Positions 51,731 to 59,747 of a DNA stretch of 64,000 nucleotides are shown one piece after another (the first letter of the stretch is position 1; every line of letters begins with the position of its first letter). Source of the DNA: Pseudohalocynthiibacter aestuariivivens (GTDB lineage: Bacteria > Pseudomonadota > Alphaproteobacteria > Rhodobacterales > Rhodobacteraceae); contig NZ_CP049037.1 of assembly GCF_011040495.1 (NCBI RefSeq), positions 2,852,001 to 2,916,000 on the forward strand, written 5' to 3'. The position numbers were made by a program, and so were the translations under genes. The notes below the pieces were generated by a model. That model saw only the letters and a list, made by a program, of their open reading frames with translations, searched no databases and had not been told where the DNA came from.

Positions 51731-52440
51731 ATAACCCACTGTCCGTCAGCCTGAAGGATGTGCGTGTCAAACGGCGCGGCAGAACGATCCTTGGCCCTGT
51801 TAACCTGACACTGTCTGGGTCCGGCTTTACAATCCTGATCGGCCCGAACGGTGCGGGGAAAACGACACTGTTGAAGGTCCTGCACGGGATTGAGCGTATC
51901 TCGGCCGGGACGGTGCAGTGGTCTGTCGCCGATGCTGAGGCACGGCAGGCGCAGGCCTATGTGTTCCAACGTCCGATCATGCTGCGGCGAACCGTCAGGC
52001 AGAACCTTGCGTATCCGTTGAAATTGCTTGGTGTGCCCAAATCCGAGATCGCACAAAAGGTTACCGATTGGGCTGGACGGGTCGGGTTGCACGAGATGCT
52101 TGACCATCCGGCACCGCGCCTGTCGGGTGGCGAGAAACAGAAACTGGCTCTTGGACGTGCTCTGGTCCGCACCCCCAAAGTGCTGTTTCTGGACGAGCCA
52201 TGCGCCAATCTCGACGGTCGGTCCACACGCGAGATTGAAACCGTTCTGCGCCACGCAAACAAGACGGGAACCCGCATCGTGATGACGACGCATGACTTGG
52301 GGCAGGCGCGTCGACTTGCCAGCGACGTGCTGTTCCTCTTGCATGGAAAACTGCATGATCAGGGGTCTGCACCACAGATTTTCAGTAACCCCGGCACAGC
52401 AGAATTTCAGGCATTTTTGCAAGGAGACATCGTCGATTGA
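51724..52440 (+). CDS. tupC: Tungstate ABC transporter ATP-binding protein
   Basis: 238 residues. Walker A GPNGAGKTT, Q loop VFQRPIMLRRTV, signature LSGGEKQKLALGRAL, Walker B VLFLDEPCANLD, switch His in TTHDLGQARR. Q-loop wording matches TupC. Overlaps tupB by 7 bp. Lacks the C-terminal molbindin domain of ModC. The 188 bp that follow up to the hydroxylase stop hold no gene I can support. Confidence 0.9.
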   Translation: MVDNPLSVSLKDVRVKRRGRTILGPVNLTLSGSGFTILIGPNGAGKTTLLKVLHGIERISAGTVQWSVADAEARQAQAYVFQRPIMLRRTVRQNLAYPLKLLGVPKSEIAQKVTDWAGRVGLHEMLDHPAPRLSGGEKQKLALGRALVRTPKVLFLDEPCANLDGRSTREIETVLRHANKTGTRIVMTTHDLGQARRLASDVLFLLHGKLHDQGSAPQIFSNPGTAEFQAFLQGDIVD

Positions 52441-52628
52441 TAACCGTGCTTTCGATCACGGCGGGCGCAGACTACGTGACGCCGATCCCGGACGCGCGGT
52501 GTAAGGTCAGCGGTTCGGGCGTGCGGGTAATTTCAGGCTCATCGCCCCAGTAATGATCTCGCCACAAAGCGTTGCTTGCCTCATGGGCTTCGGTCACGGC
52601 TGGATGAAAGCTTGGCAGCAGATCACAG

Positions 52629-53366
52629 TCACGAAGCGGCTGCGCGGGCGATTTCGTTTTGCGACAGCCCGTATTTCGCGGCAAATCGCGTACGCGCCGC
52701 CACGAGGCGCGGATCGTCGGGGCGCAAACCCAGAGTGCGGATAAACTCGATCCGTTGTTTCGTCCTTAGTGCCTCGCGGTCAATCGCAGTATTCATAACA
52801 CGGTCAATCACTTCCCCACCGGGCGAGACGTGGAACCATTTTGAAAAATCACGAAAATGGTGCTGATTGTGCAATGTTGTGACATGGCGTGCGATTTTGG
52901 ATTTTGGAATGTTCAGGTGCGATGTCATGTGGAACCATTCATAGCCCATGAACATCAGAACACCGCCCACCAGAACGATTGCCACAGCAATGTCAAAAGA
53001 CGCCGGTAGTCCGATCAGCGCGGCAATTCCCCAAACCAGACAGAAATTGAGGCCGAGCACCGGCAGGGCGACCCAAGGTGGCACAAAGAACAACCCGTGA
53101 TTGGTCGGAAAATCGTGATGCCCGTAATGTGCCTGATACAGCAGATCAAATGCCCATTGACGCTTTGGCGGGGGCAAGTGAAATACAAACCTGTGAAGAC
53201 TGTACTCGTTCAGCATCTGGGCACCAAACCCGAACGGTATCAACAGCCACGCCCACCACGGGGCATGGAACACCATGATCGCAATGCCAGTCAGTGCAGC
53301 AAGGCACATGCCGACGATGCTGATATGAGAAAACATGAGCTTTAGTCGCGTCATCATAGACCTCAT
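52629..53366 (-). CDS. Fatty acid hydroxylase / sterol desaturase family membrane protein
   Basis: 245 residues with four hydrophobic stretches. The di-iron histidine boxes are intact: HRFVFH, HYGHH, HMTSH and HNQHH. Family members insert hydroxyl groups or double bonds into lipids or carotenoids. The C-terminal 50 residues (LRTKQRIEFIRTLGL) are soluble and helical. The ATG choice is 53366, with a second ATG three codons inside. Substrate unknown. Confidence 0.87.
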   Translation of the reverse strand: MRSMMTRLKLMFSHISIVGMCLAALTGIAIMVFHAPWWAWLLIPFGFGAQMLNEYSLHRFVFHLPPPKRQWAFDLLYQAHYGHHDFPTNHGLFFVPPWVALPVLGLNFCLVWGIAALIGLPASFDIAVAIVLVGGVLMFMGYEWFHMTSHLNIPKSKIARHVTTLHNQHHFRDFSKWFHVSPGGEVIDRVMNTAIDREALRTKQRIEFIRTLGLRPDDPRLVAARTRFAAKYGLSQNEIARAAAS

Positions 53367-53667
53367 ATGTATTCTGGTTGTCTATATGGGCCGCAGGACA
53401 GTCGTCAAACCTGACGCTGCGACATACACTAACCCCGGAATTACTGTTGAAAGCCACTGCCCCCTGCTGGCGTCGTGATCGCCATCCGATTGTAACGACA
53501 GCGCGCGCGGCATTTGTCACTGAACTCAGCCGCCCGCTGCCTGTAAACGGGTGTCAATGGTAGTAGATTTTCTACAATCATTACGCAGAGATTTTTCCGC
53601 GAATTGTAGCGGGCAGATCTGTAGACTAGGCCATGATTTCAATCGAGAAACGCGAAAGGAAACGACT
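53367..53667. other. Divergent intergenic region, hydroxylase / SDR
   Basis: 301 bp without a gene. It contains the palindrome at 53563-53575 and, further on, a second AGATCT-containing palindromic patch near 53610. Both promoters should be here. Confidence 0.4.
53563..53575. promoter_or_regulatory. Candidate operator GTAGA-N3-TCTAC
   Basis: A perfect 5-bp palindrome with a 3-bp TTT centre, 93 bp before the SDR start. A related half site TGTAG recurs twice downstream (53606 and 53621 areas). Size suits a small dimeric repressor. No regulator gene is next to it. Confidence 0.35.
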
Positions 53668-54372
53668 ATGTCCGATCAAAAGGTAGCCCTCATTACTGCG
53701 GGTGGTAGCGGTCTGGGTGCAGGCGCGGCACAGCAGTTGGCGCAGGACGGGTTTCACGTCGGTATCCTGTCATCGTCCGGCAAGGGCGAGGCGCTGGCCA
53801 AGGAACTGGGCGGGCTGGGTGTGACCGGATCGAACCAGAACACCGATGATCTGGAGCGTCTGGTCAAGGGCGCGCAGGATCGCTGGGGTCGCGTTGATGT
53901 GCTGGTCAATTCCGCCGGGCACGGCCCTAAGGGGCCAATTCTGGAAATCAGCGATGAGGATTGGCACACTGGCATGGATTTCTACCTGATGAACGTGATC
54001 CGCCCGACTCGCATGGTCACGCCGATCATGCAGGCGCAGGGTGGTGGCACGATCATCAACATCTCGACTTTTGCCGCGTTCGAACCTGATCCGCTGTTTC
54101 CCACTTCAGGTGTTTTTCGCGCAGGCCTCGCCGCGTTTACTAAGCTTTATGCCGACAAATACGCCGCCGATAACATCCGCATGAACAACGTGCTGCCCGG
54201 TTTCATCGACAGCCTGCCAGAGACCGAGGACCGGCGCGCCCGCATCCCGATGGGGCGCTACGGGCATGCGAACGAAGTCTCTGCACTGATTTCGTATCTG
54301 GCGTCCGAAGGCGGCGGATATGTCACCGGTCAGAACTGGCGGGTGGATGGCGGGCTGACAGCGTCGGTCTGA
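53668..54372 (+). CDS. Atypical short-chain dehydrogenase/reductase family protein
   Basis: 234 residues from the ATG at 53668 (GAAAGGA 8 bp upstream). Rossmann glycine motif TAGGSGLGAGAA (the normal TGGxxGxG modified), NSAGHG, Ser132 region NISTFAAF, and the C-terminal VDGGLT. At the catalytic Tyr-x3-Lys place the sequence reads S147-G-V-F-R151, so both Tyr and Lys are missing. It is therefore unlikely to act as an ordinary dehydrogenase; binding or a different chemistry is possible. Confidence 0.85.
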   Translation: MSDQKVALITAGGSGLGAGAAQQLAQDGFHVGILSSSGKGEALAKELGGLGVTGSNQNTDDLERLVKGAQDRWGRVDVLVNSAGHGPKGPILEISDEDWHTGMDFYLMNVIRPTRMVTPIMQAQGGGTIINISTFAAFEPDPLFPTSGVFRAGLAAFTKLYADKYAADNIRMNNVLPGFIDSLPETEDRRARIPMGRYGHANEVSALISYLASEGGGYVTGQNWRVDGGLTASV

Positions 54373-54452
54373 CGCGCGGTGTGCCACAATCCAAGGCCGC
54401 AGCGTTAGGTCCTCCGACCACGCGCTGCGGTCCTGCTGGTGGTTTCGATGCG

Positions 54453-55055
54453 TTAAACTTGCATTTCCGTCGACGGAATCACCCGAAAGAACGTGCCGCC
54501 CGACCATAGCCCGAACCATCCAGCATGATGTTCCCCGATCTCGACCAACCGGTAATAGCTTTTGCGGTCGATCAGCGCCTCTAACGCACCGCGTACCAGC
54601 ACATAGGGCGATGGCTCGCCCGTTTCAGCGTCGCGCGCGACACGGATGGGGGTATCAGGTCCGGCATTAACGCTGTCGCCGACATTGGTCCGAAACGTCA
54701 GAACCTGATCCGCGCCACTGCCGCTGACGTCGAAATCCACGGCGACAAATGGCGCATCGTCGACGGTGATCCCGACCTTTTCGACAGGCGTGACCAACAC
54801 ATACTTGTCACCTTCCTTGCGCATGATCGTCGAAAACAGCCGAACCAGTTCAGGCCGGTTGATTGGCGTGCCCTCGTGAAACCATGTCCCGTCGCGCGCA
54901 ATGCGCATGTCGATGTCGCCGCTGAAATCCGGATTCCACAGGTGAATCGGCGGCAAACCGCGTTTGCCACTCTGTTTTGCGGCAGCCCGTGCCGCCGCCT
55001 CGATCCCATCCGTTGACGGTGTCGTGATCTTTTCTCCGCTCATTGCTTTTGCCAT
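54453..55055 (-). CDS. DUF1285 domain protein
   Basis: 200 residues from the ATG at 55055 (a second ATG at 55043). Signature text: LPPIHLWNPDFSGDIDMRIARDGTWFHEGTPI, RPELVRLFSTIMRKEGDKYVLVTPVEKVGI and VDDAPFVAVDFDV. Common in Alphaproteobacteria, structure solved in relatives, function unknown. Divergent from the MoxR operon with starts only 59 bp apart, an arrangement often seen with this operon. Confidence 0.92.
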   Translation of the reverse strand: MAKAMSGEKITTPSTDGIEAAARAAAKQSGKRGLPPIHLWNPDFSGDIDMRIARDGTWFHEGTPINRPELVRLFSTIMRKEGDKYVLVTPVEKVGITVDDAPFVAVDFDVSGSGADQVLTFRTNVGDSVNAGPDTPIRVARDAETGEPSPYVLVRGALEALIDRKSYYRLVEIGEHHAGWFGLWSGGTFFRVIPSTEMQV

Positions 55056-55114
55056 TTCCGTTCTGCGCGATACACTCTTAGGTAACAGATATAGAATGAG
55101 CAGGGAGCATTGCC

Positions 55115-56122
55115 ATGACTGATCCGACCGATCTGGTGGCCGAGATCGAAATGCTGGAGGAAAAGCTGGCGCAGGCACGGGCATCCATCACCCGGCGCTT
55201 CATAGGCCAGACCCGCGTTGTGGACCTGACGTTGTCGGCGTTGTTGTGTGGCGGGCATGGTCTGCTGGTAGGGTTGCCCGGACTGGGCAAAACGCGGCTG
55301 GTCGAAACGCTGGCCACGGTGATGGGGCTTGCGGGCAATCGAATCCAGTTCACTCCCGATCTGATGCCAGCCGATATTCTGGGCAGTGAAGTGCTGGAAA
55401 CCGGCGCAGATGGCACCCGCGCGTTCAAGTTCATTCCCGGCCCGGTTTTCTGTCAGCTTCTGATGGCGGACGAAATTAACCGCGCCAGCCCGCGCACGCA
55501 GTCTGCCCTGTTGCAGGCGATGCAGGAACGCCAAGTTACCGTTGCGGGCGAGGATCGCGCGCTAGAGCCGCCATTTCATGTGCTGGCAACGCAGAACCCG
55601 ATTGAACAAGAGGGCACATATCCACTGCCCGAGGCGCAGTTGGACCGCTTTTTGGTGCAGATCGACGTGCCGTATCCTGACCGCGATACCGAACGTGATA
55701 TTTTGCTGGCCACGACCGGTGCGACCGAGGACGCGGCGCATGGCGTATTCACCGCGACCGAATTGCTGGCGGCGCAGCACCTATTGCGCCGGATGCCGGT
55801 GGGGGATGGCGTGATGGAAATGATCCTCGATTTGGTGCGCGCCTTTCGCCCCGAGGATGCAAACGCATCCGAACGGGTTAGAACGATGGTTGCTTGGGGG
55901 CCGGGTCCGCGTGCGGCGCAGGCATTGATGCTGACCGTGCGCGCCCGCGCGTTGCTACAGGGACGGCTGGCACCGAATGCCGACGACGTGATCGAGATGG
56001 CGCAGCCGGTGCTGATCCACCGCATGGCGCTCAACTTCTCGGCGCGGGCGCGCGGCGACAGTCTGTCTGATCTGATCGCCGAGACCACCGCCGGTCTGAG
56101 CCGGACCATGGCCGCAGCGTGA
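55115..56122 (+). CDS. MoxR-family AAA+ ATPase
   Basis: 335 residues. Walker A GLPGLGKT, Walker B LLMADEINRASPRTQSALLQAMQE, sensor 1 LATQNPIEQEGTYPLPEAQLDRF, sensor 2 region near the end. MoxR ATPases act as chaperones together with DUF58/vWA partner proteins; the next three genes are those partners. First gene of a four-gene operon joined by 4-bp overlaps. GGGAG precedes the ATG. Confidence 0.95.
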   Translation: MTDPTDLVAEIEMLEEKLAQARASITRRFIGQTRVVDLTLSALLCGGHGLLVGLPGLGKTRLVETLATVMGLAGNRIQFTPDLMPADILGSEVLETGADGTRAFKFIPGPVFCQLLMADEINRASPRTQSALLQAMQERQVTVAGEDRALEPPFHVLATQNPIEQEGTYPLPEAQLDRFLVQIDVPYPDRDTERDILLATTGATEDAAHGVFTATELLAAQHLLRRMPVGDGVMEMILDLVRAFRPEDANASERVRTMVAWGPGPRAAQALMLTVRARALLQGRLAPNADDVIEMAQPVLIHRMALNFSARARGDSLSDLIAETTAGLSRTMAAA

Positions 56123-57006
56123 CAACGTCTCCCGCCTCTCTGCGTGGTCGGGCCGAGGCCGAGGCCGCGCGCTTTCCACCTCTGCTGGCGCGGGCCGAAC
56201 GGCTGGCAGGGTCTGTCCTGCTGGGCGAACATGGCCGCCGCAGGGCAGGGCTGGGCGATGATTTCTGGCAATACCGCCCCGTACAACAGGGCGATTCGCG
56301 GCGGATGATTGACTGGCGCCGGTCCGCGCGCAGTGACGTGCAGTTCGTGCGCGAACGCGAATGGCAGATCGCGCAGAGTGTGATGCTATGGGTCGACGGG
56401 GCTGCCTCGATGCGGTTTGCCTCGACCCCGGACCTGCCTGAAAAGGCGGACCGCGCGCGGCTGATCGCGCTGGCCGGGGCGATCATGCTGTTGCGCAGTG
56501 GCGAACGCGTGGGCATGACCGGCAGCGCGCTGCCGCCGCGCCGCGGAGAGACACAGATATTGCGGCTGGCGACCTATCTGGCCAGCGAAGACAGTGCCGA
56601 AGATTACGGCGCCCCCGAAGCACGCGGCATGCTGCCCCATTCTCGGGCCCTCTTTATCTCTGATTTCATGGGCGATGTGGCACCCGTGCGCGCCGCGCTG
56701 ACCAAGGCGGCAGATCGCGGCGTGCGCGGCGTTCTGTTTCAGGTGCTCGATCCCGCCGAAGAGGCGTTTCCCTATCGCGGCCGTGCGATTTTCGAATCCA
56801 TCGGCGGCACGCTGGCGCACGAAACACCTAAGGCAAATGACCTCAAGGATCGGTATCTGGAGCGTCTGGCCGCCCGCAAGGCCGAGCTGGAGCAGCTTTG
56901 TGCCGCAACGGGTTGGCGCTACGGCTGTCATCACACCTCGCACAGCGCGCAATCGGCACTGTTATGGCTCTACCGCGCGATTGAGAGCGGAGGGGCGCGG
57001 CGATGA
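56119..57006 (+). CDS. DUF58 domain protein
   Basis: 295 residues from a GTG overlapping the moxR stop. The DUF58 signature RPVQQGDSRRMIDWRRSARSD and a vWA-like fold with MLWVDGAASM (MIDAS-like) and ALFISDFMGD are present. No membrane helix. Partner of the MoxR ATPase, probably linking it to the membrane proteins encoded next. Confidence 0.92.
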   Translation: MTTSPASLRGRAEAEAARFPPLLARAERLAGSVLLGEHGRRRAGLGDDFWQYRPVQQGDSRRMIDWRRSARSDVQFVREREWQIAQSVMLWVDGAASMRFASTPDLPEKADRARLIALAGAIMLLRSGERVGMTGSALPPRRGETQILRLATYLASEDSAEDYGAPEARGMLPHSRALFISDFMGDVAPVRAALTKAADRGVRGVLFQVLDPAEEAFPYRGRAIFESIGGTLAHETPKANDLKDRYLERLAARKAELEQLCAATGWRYGCHHTSHSAQSALLWLYRAIESGGARR

Positions 57007-59747
57007 TGATCGGGCCCATCGGTTTCGCTGCGCCGTGGCTTCTGGTCGCGCTGGCCCTGTTGCCGGTGCTGTGGGTGCTGCTGCGTGCCGTGCCGCCCGC
57101 GCCGGTGCGCCGTCGGTTCCCCGGTGTCGCGTTGCTGCTGGGGCTCAAGGACGATGACAGTGTGACCGACCGGACACCGTGGTGGTTGCTGCTATTGCGG
57201 ATGCTGGCCGTGGCGGCGGTGATTATCGGGCTGGCCGGCCCCGTTCTGAACCCCAAAGACGACGCGACCAGATCAGAAACAGGCCCATTGTTGATCGTGA
57301 TGGATGCCAGTTGGGCCAGCGCCGGCGACTGGCCTGAACAACGCGCGTTCCTGACCACGATGCTGGCCGAGGCGGGGCGCGAGGCCCGGCCTGTCGCCAT
57401 TATGCGCCTGACCGATCCTGCCACGCCTGTGTTCCAGTCTGCCGATACGTGGCGCAGCCGTCTACCGGGGCTGGTGCCTGCGGCATGGGCCGCCGGGACG
57501 GATGATATGGCTCAGGCGGCGATGCTGCTGGGCGATACCGCGTTCGAGACCCGCTGGCTGTCCGACGGGCTGGCGCGCGAGGGCCGCGAGGCGCTGCTCG
57601 ACGCATTGGAGGATCGCGGCACTGTGACCGTATTCGAGGGCGCGCATGCGACGCTCGCCCTTGGCCCGGCGCGGATCGAGGATGGTGCGCTGGTATTGAC
57701 CGCTCAGCGCGCTCAAACGGCGCTGAAGCGCGAGATTGCGATTCTGGCACATGGTCGTGACCCGTCGGGAACCCCTCGGGTGATGGCCACATTGCCACTG
57801 CATTTTGAGGTGGGCGAAGGCACCGCGACCGGTACACTCAGCTTGCCAGCCGAGTTGCGTGCGCGGCTCACGCAGTTTGAGATTGCCGGGCAGGATCATG
57901 CGGGTGCGATCAGCCTGACCGATGACGGGCTGAAACGACGCGAGGTCGCATTGATTGCGGGTCGTGATGACCGCGAGGGGCTGGAGCTGCTGTCGCCGCT
58001 GCATTATCTTGAGCGCGCGTTGCAGCCTTCTGCCGATCTGCTGGATGGCGCGTTGATGGACATACTGCCTGCAAACCCAAATGTCATCGTTCTGGCGGAT
58101 GTGGCGACTCTGTCAGAGGCCGAACAGTCTGCCCTGCTGGACTGGGTTGATACGGGCGGAATGCTGTTGCGCTTTGCCGGGCCGCGCCTTGCGGGCAGCG
58201 AGGTATCGCGTAATGAAGAGGCGCCTCTGATGCCCGTACGGTTGCGGGCCGGTGGTCGTACGGTTGGCGGCGCGATGAGCTGGGGATCGCCCAAATCACT
58301 TGCGCCCTTTCCCGAGGACAGCCCCTTTTACGGCCTCGACGTGCCGGAGGATGTGACCGTCAGCGCACAAGTCATGGCGCAGCCCGACCCCACACTGGCC
58401 GCGCGCGTCATCGCGCAGTTGAGTGATGGCACCCCTCTGGTCACGCGCAAGAAGGTCGGCGCGGGACAGGTGGTGCTCTTTCACGTCACGGCCAATGCCG
58501 AATGGTCCACGCTGCCCCTGTCCGGTCTGTTTGTGCGGATGCTGGAGCGGCTGGCGATCTCCTCCGCCGCCGAGATGCCCGCTGCCGAAGAACTGACAGG
58601 CACCACATGGCATCCTGTTCAGGTTCTGGACGGGTTTGGCGTGCTCAGCGACGCGGGCAACCTGCCGGGTGTTACCGGCGAGGCGCTGGTGGACGCGCCA
58701 TTGGGTCGCGACATGCAGCCGGGCCTATATGATGGGGCCGACCGCCGGATCGCGCGCAATGTGCTCGCCGAGGGGGATACTCTGACCCCGGCCTTATGGC
58801 CTGCGCGCGTCAATGTCCGCGGTTTTCAACGCGGGGCCGAGACACCGTTGGGCGGCTGGCTTCTTGCGCTGGCACTGGTGTTGCTGAGCGCCGACATTCT
58901 GGCGTCACTCGCGCTGTCGGGTCGCCTGTTGCCCGCCCGCGCGGCATTGGTGCTGGCAGCCGCATTGATGTTGCCGGACACGGGCGAGGCCCAGCAAACG
59001 CACGAGGCACTGACATCAGAGTTGGCACTTGCTCATGTCATCACCGGCGACGCGCGATTGGATGATACCGCTCGCGCTGGGCTGCTCGGTCTCAGCGAAA
59101 CGCTTTTCTTTCGGACATCGGTCGAGCCCACGGACCCGGTGGGGGTTAATCTGGAAACAGATGAACTGGCGTTCTTTCCGCTTCTTTACTGGCCGATCAC
59201 ACCGGATCAGCCGCAGCCCTCGACCGAAGCCTACACCAAACTGAACCACTATCTGCGCACAGGTGGGATGATCGTATTCGACACACGGGATGCGGATATC
59301 GCCAGCTTCGGTGCGGCATCCCCCAACGGGGTCAAACTGCAACGCCTCGCAGCGCCGCTGGATATTCCGCCGTTGGAGCAGGTGCCCAAGGATCACGTGT
59401 TGACGCGCACATTCTATCTGCTTCAGGATTTTCCGGGCCGCCATGCAGGGCGTCCTGTCTGGGTAGAGGCCTCGCCGCCAGACGCCGAGCAGATCGAGGG
59501 TATGCCATTCCGCAACCTGAATGATGGGGTTACGCCGGTGGTTATTGGTGGCAATGACTGGGCTGCCGCTTGGGCGGTAGATGGGCGCGGCAACGTGATG
59601 TTTCCCGTCGGACGGGGCTATGCCGGAGAACGGCAACGCGAACTGGCCTACCGGTTCGGGGTTAATCTGGTGATGCACGTCCTGACGGGTAACTATAAAT
59701 CCGATCAGGTGCATGTGCCTGCATTGCTGGACAGGTTGGGCCAATGA
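57003..59747 (+). CDS. BatA-like N-terminal plus DUF4159 membrane protein
   Basis: 914 residues. The first 90 hold the aerotolerance-regulator N-terminal domain with two membrane helices (WLLVALALLPVLWVLLRA; LLLLRMLAVAAVIIGLAGP) and a vWA-like domain to about 300 (LLIVMDASWAS). A membrane helix pair lies near 620-665. The last 230 residues are DUF4159 (LSETLFFRTSVEPTDPVGVNLETDELAFFPLLYWPIT, FDTRDAD). A large two-domain protein with periplasmic parts; function in envelope stability is suggested by relatives, not known here. Confidence 0.9.
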   Translation: MMIGPIGFAAPWLLVALALLPVLWVLLRAVPPAPVRRRFPGVALLLGLKDDDSVTDRTPWWLLLLRMLAVAAVIIGLAGPVLNPKDDATRSETGPLLIVMDASWASAGDWPEQRAFLTTMLAEAGREARPVAIMRLTDPATPVFQSADTWRSRLPGLVPAAWAAGTDDMAQAAMLLGDTAFETRWLSDGLAREGREALLDALEDRGTVTVFEGAHATLALGPARIEDGALVLTAQRAQTALKREIAILAHGRDPSGTPRVMATLPLHFEVGEGTATGTLSLPAELRARLTQFEIAGQDHAGAISLTDDGLKRREVALIAGRDDREGLELLSPLHYLERALQPSADLLDGALMDILPANPNVIVLADVATLSEAEQSALLDWVDTGGMLLRFAGPRLAGSEVSRNEEAPLMPVRLRAGGRTVGGAMSWGSPKSLAPFPEDSPFYGLDVPEDVTVSAQVMAQPDPTLAARVIAQLSDGTPLVTRKKVGAGQVVLFHVTANAEWSTLPLSGLFVRMLERLAISSAAEMPAAEELTGTTWHPVQVLDGFGVLSDAGNLPGVTGEALVDAPLGRDMQPGLYDGADRRIARNVLAEGDTLTPALWPARVNVRGFQRGAETPLGGWLLALALVLLSADILASLALSGRLLPARAALVLAAALMLPDTGEAQQTHEALTSELALAHVITGDARLDDTARAGLLGLSETLFFRTSVEPTDPVGVNLETDELAFFPLLYWPITPDQPQPSTEAYTKLNHYLRTGGMIVFDTRDADIASFGAASPNGVKLQRLAAPLDIPPLEQVPKDHVLTRTFYLLQDFPGRHAGRPVWVEASPPDAEQIEGMPFRNLNDGVTPVVIGGNDWAAAWAVDGRGNVMFPVGRGYAGERQRELAYRFGVNLVMHVLTGNYKSDQVHVPALLDRLGQ

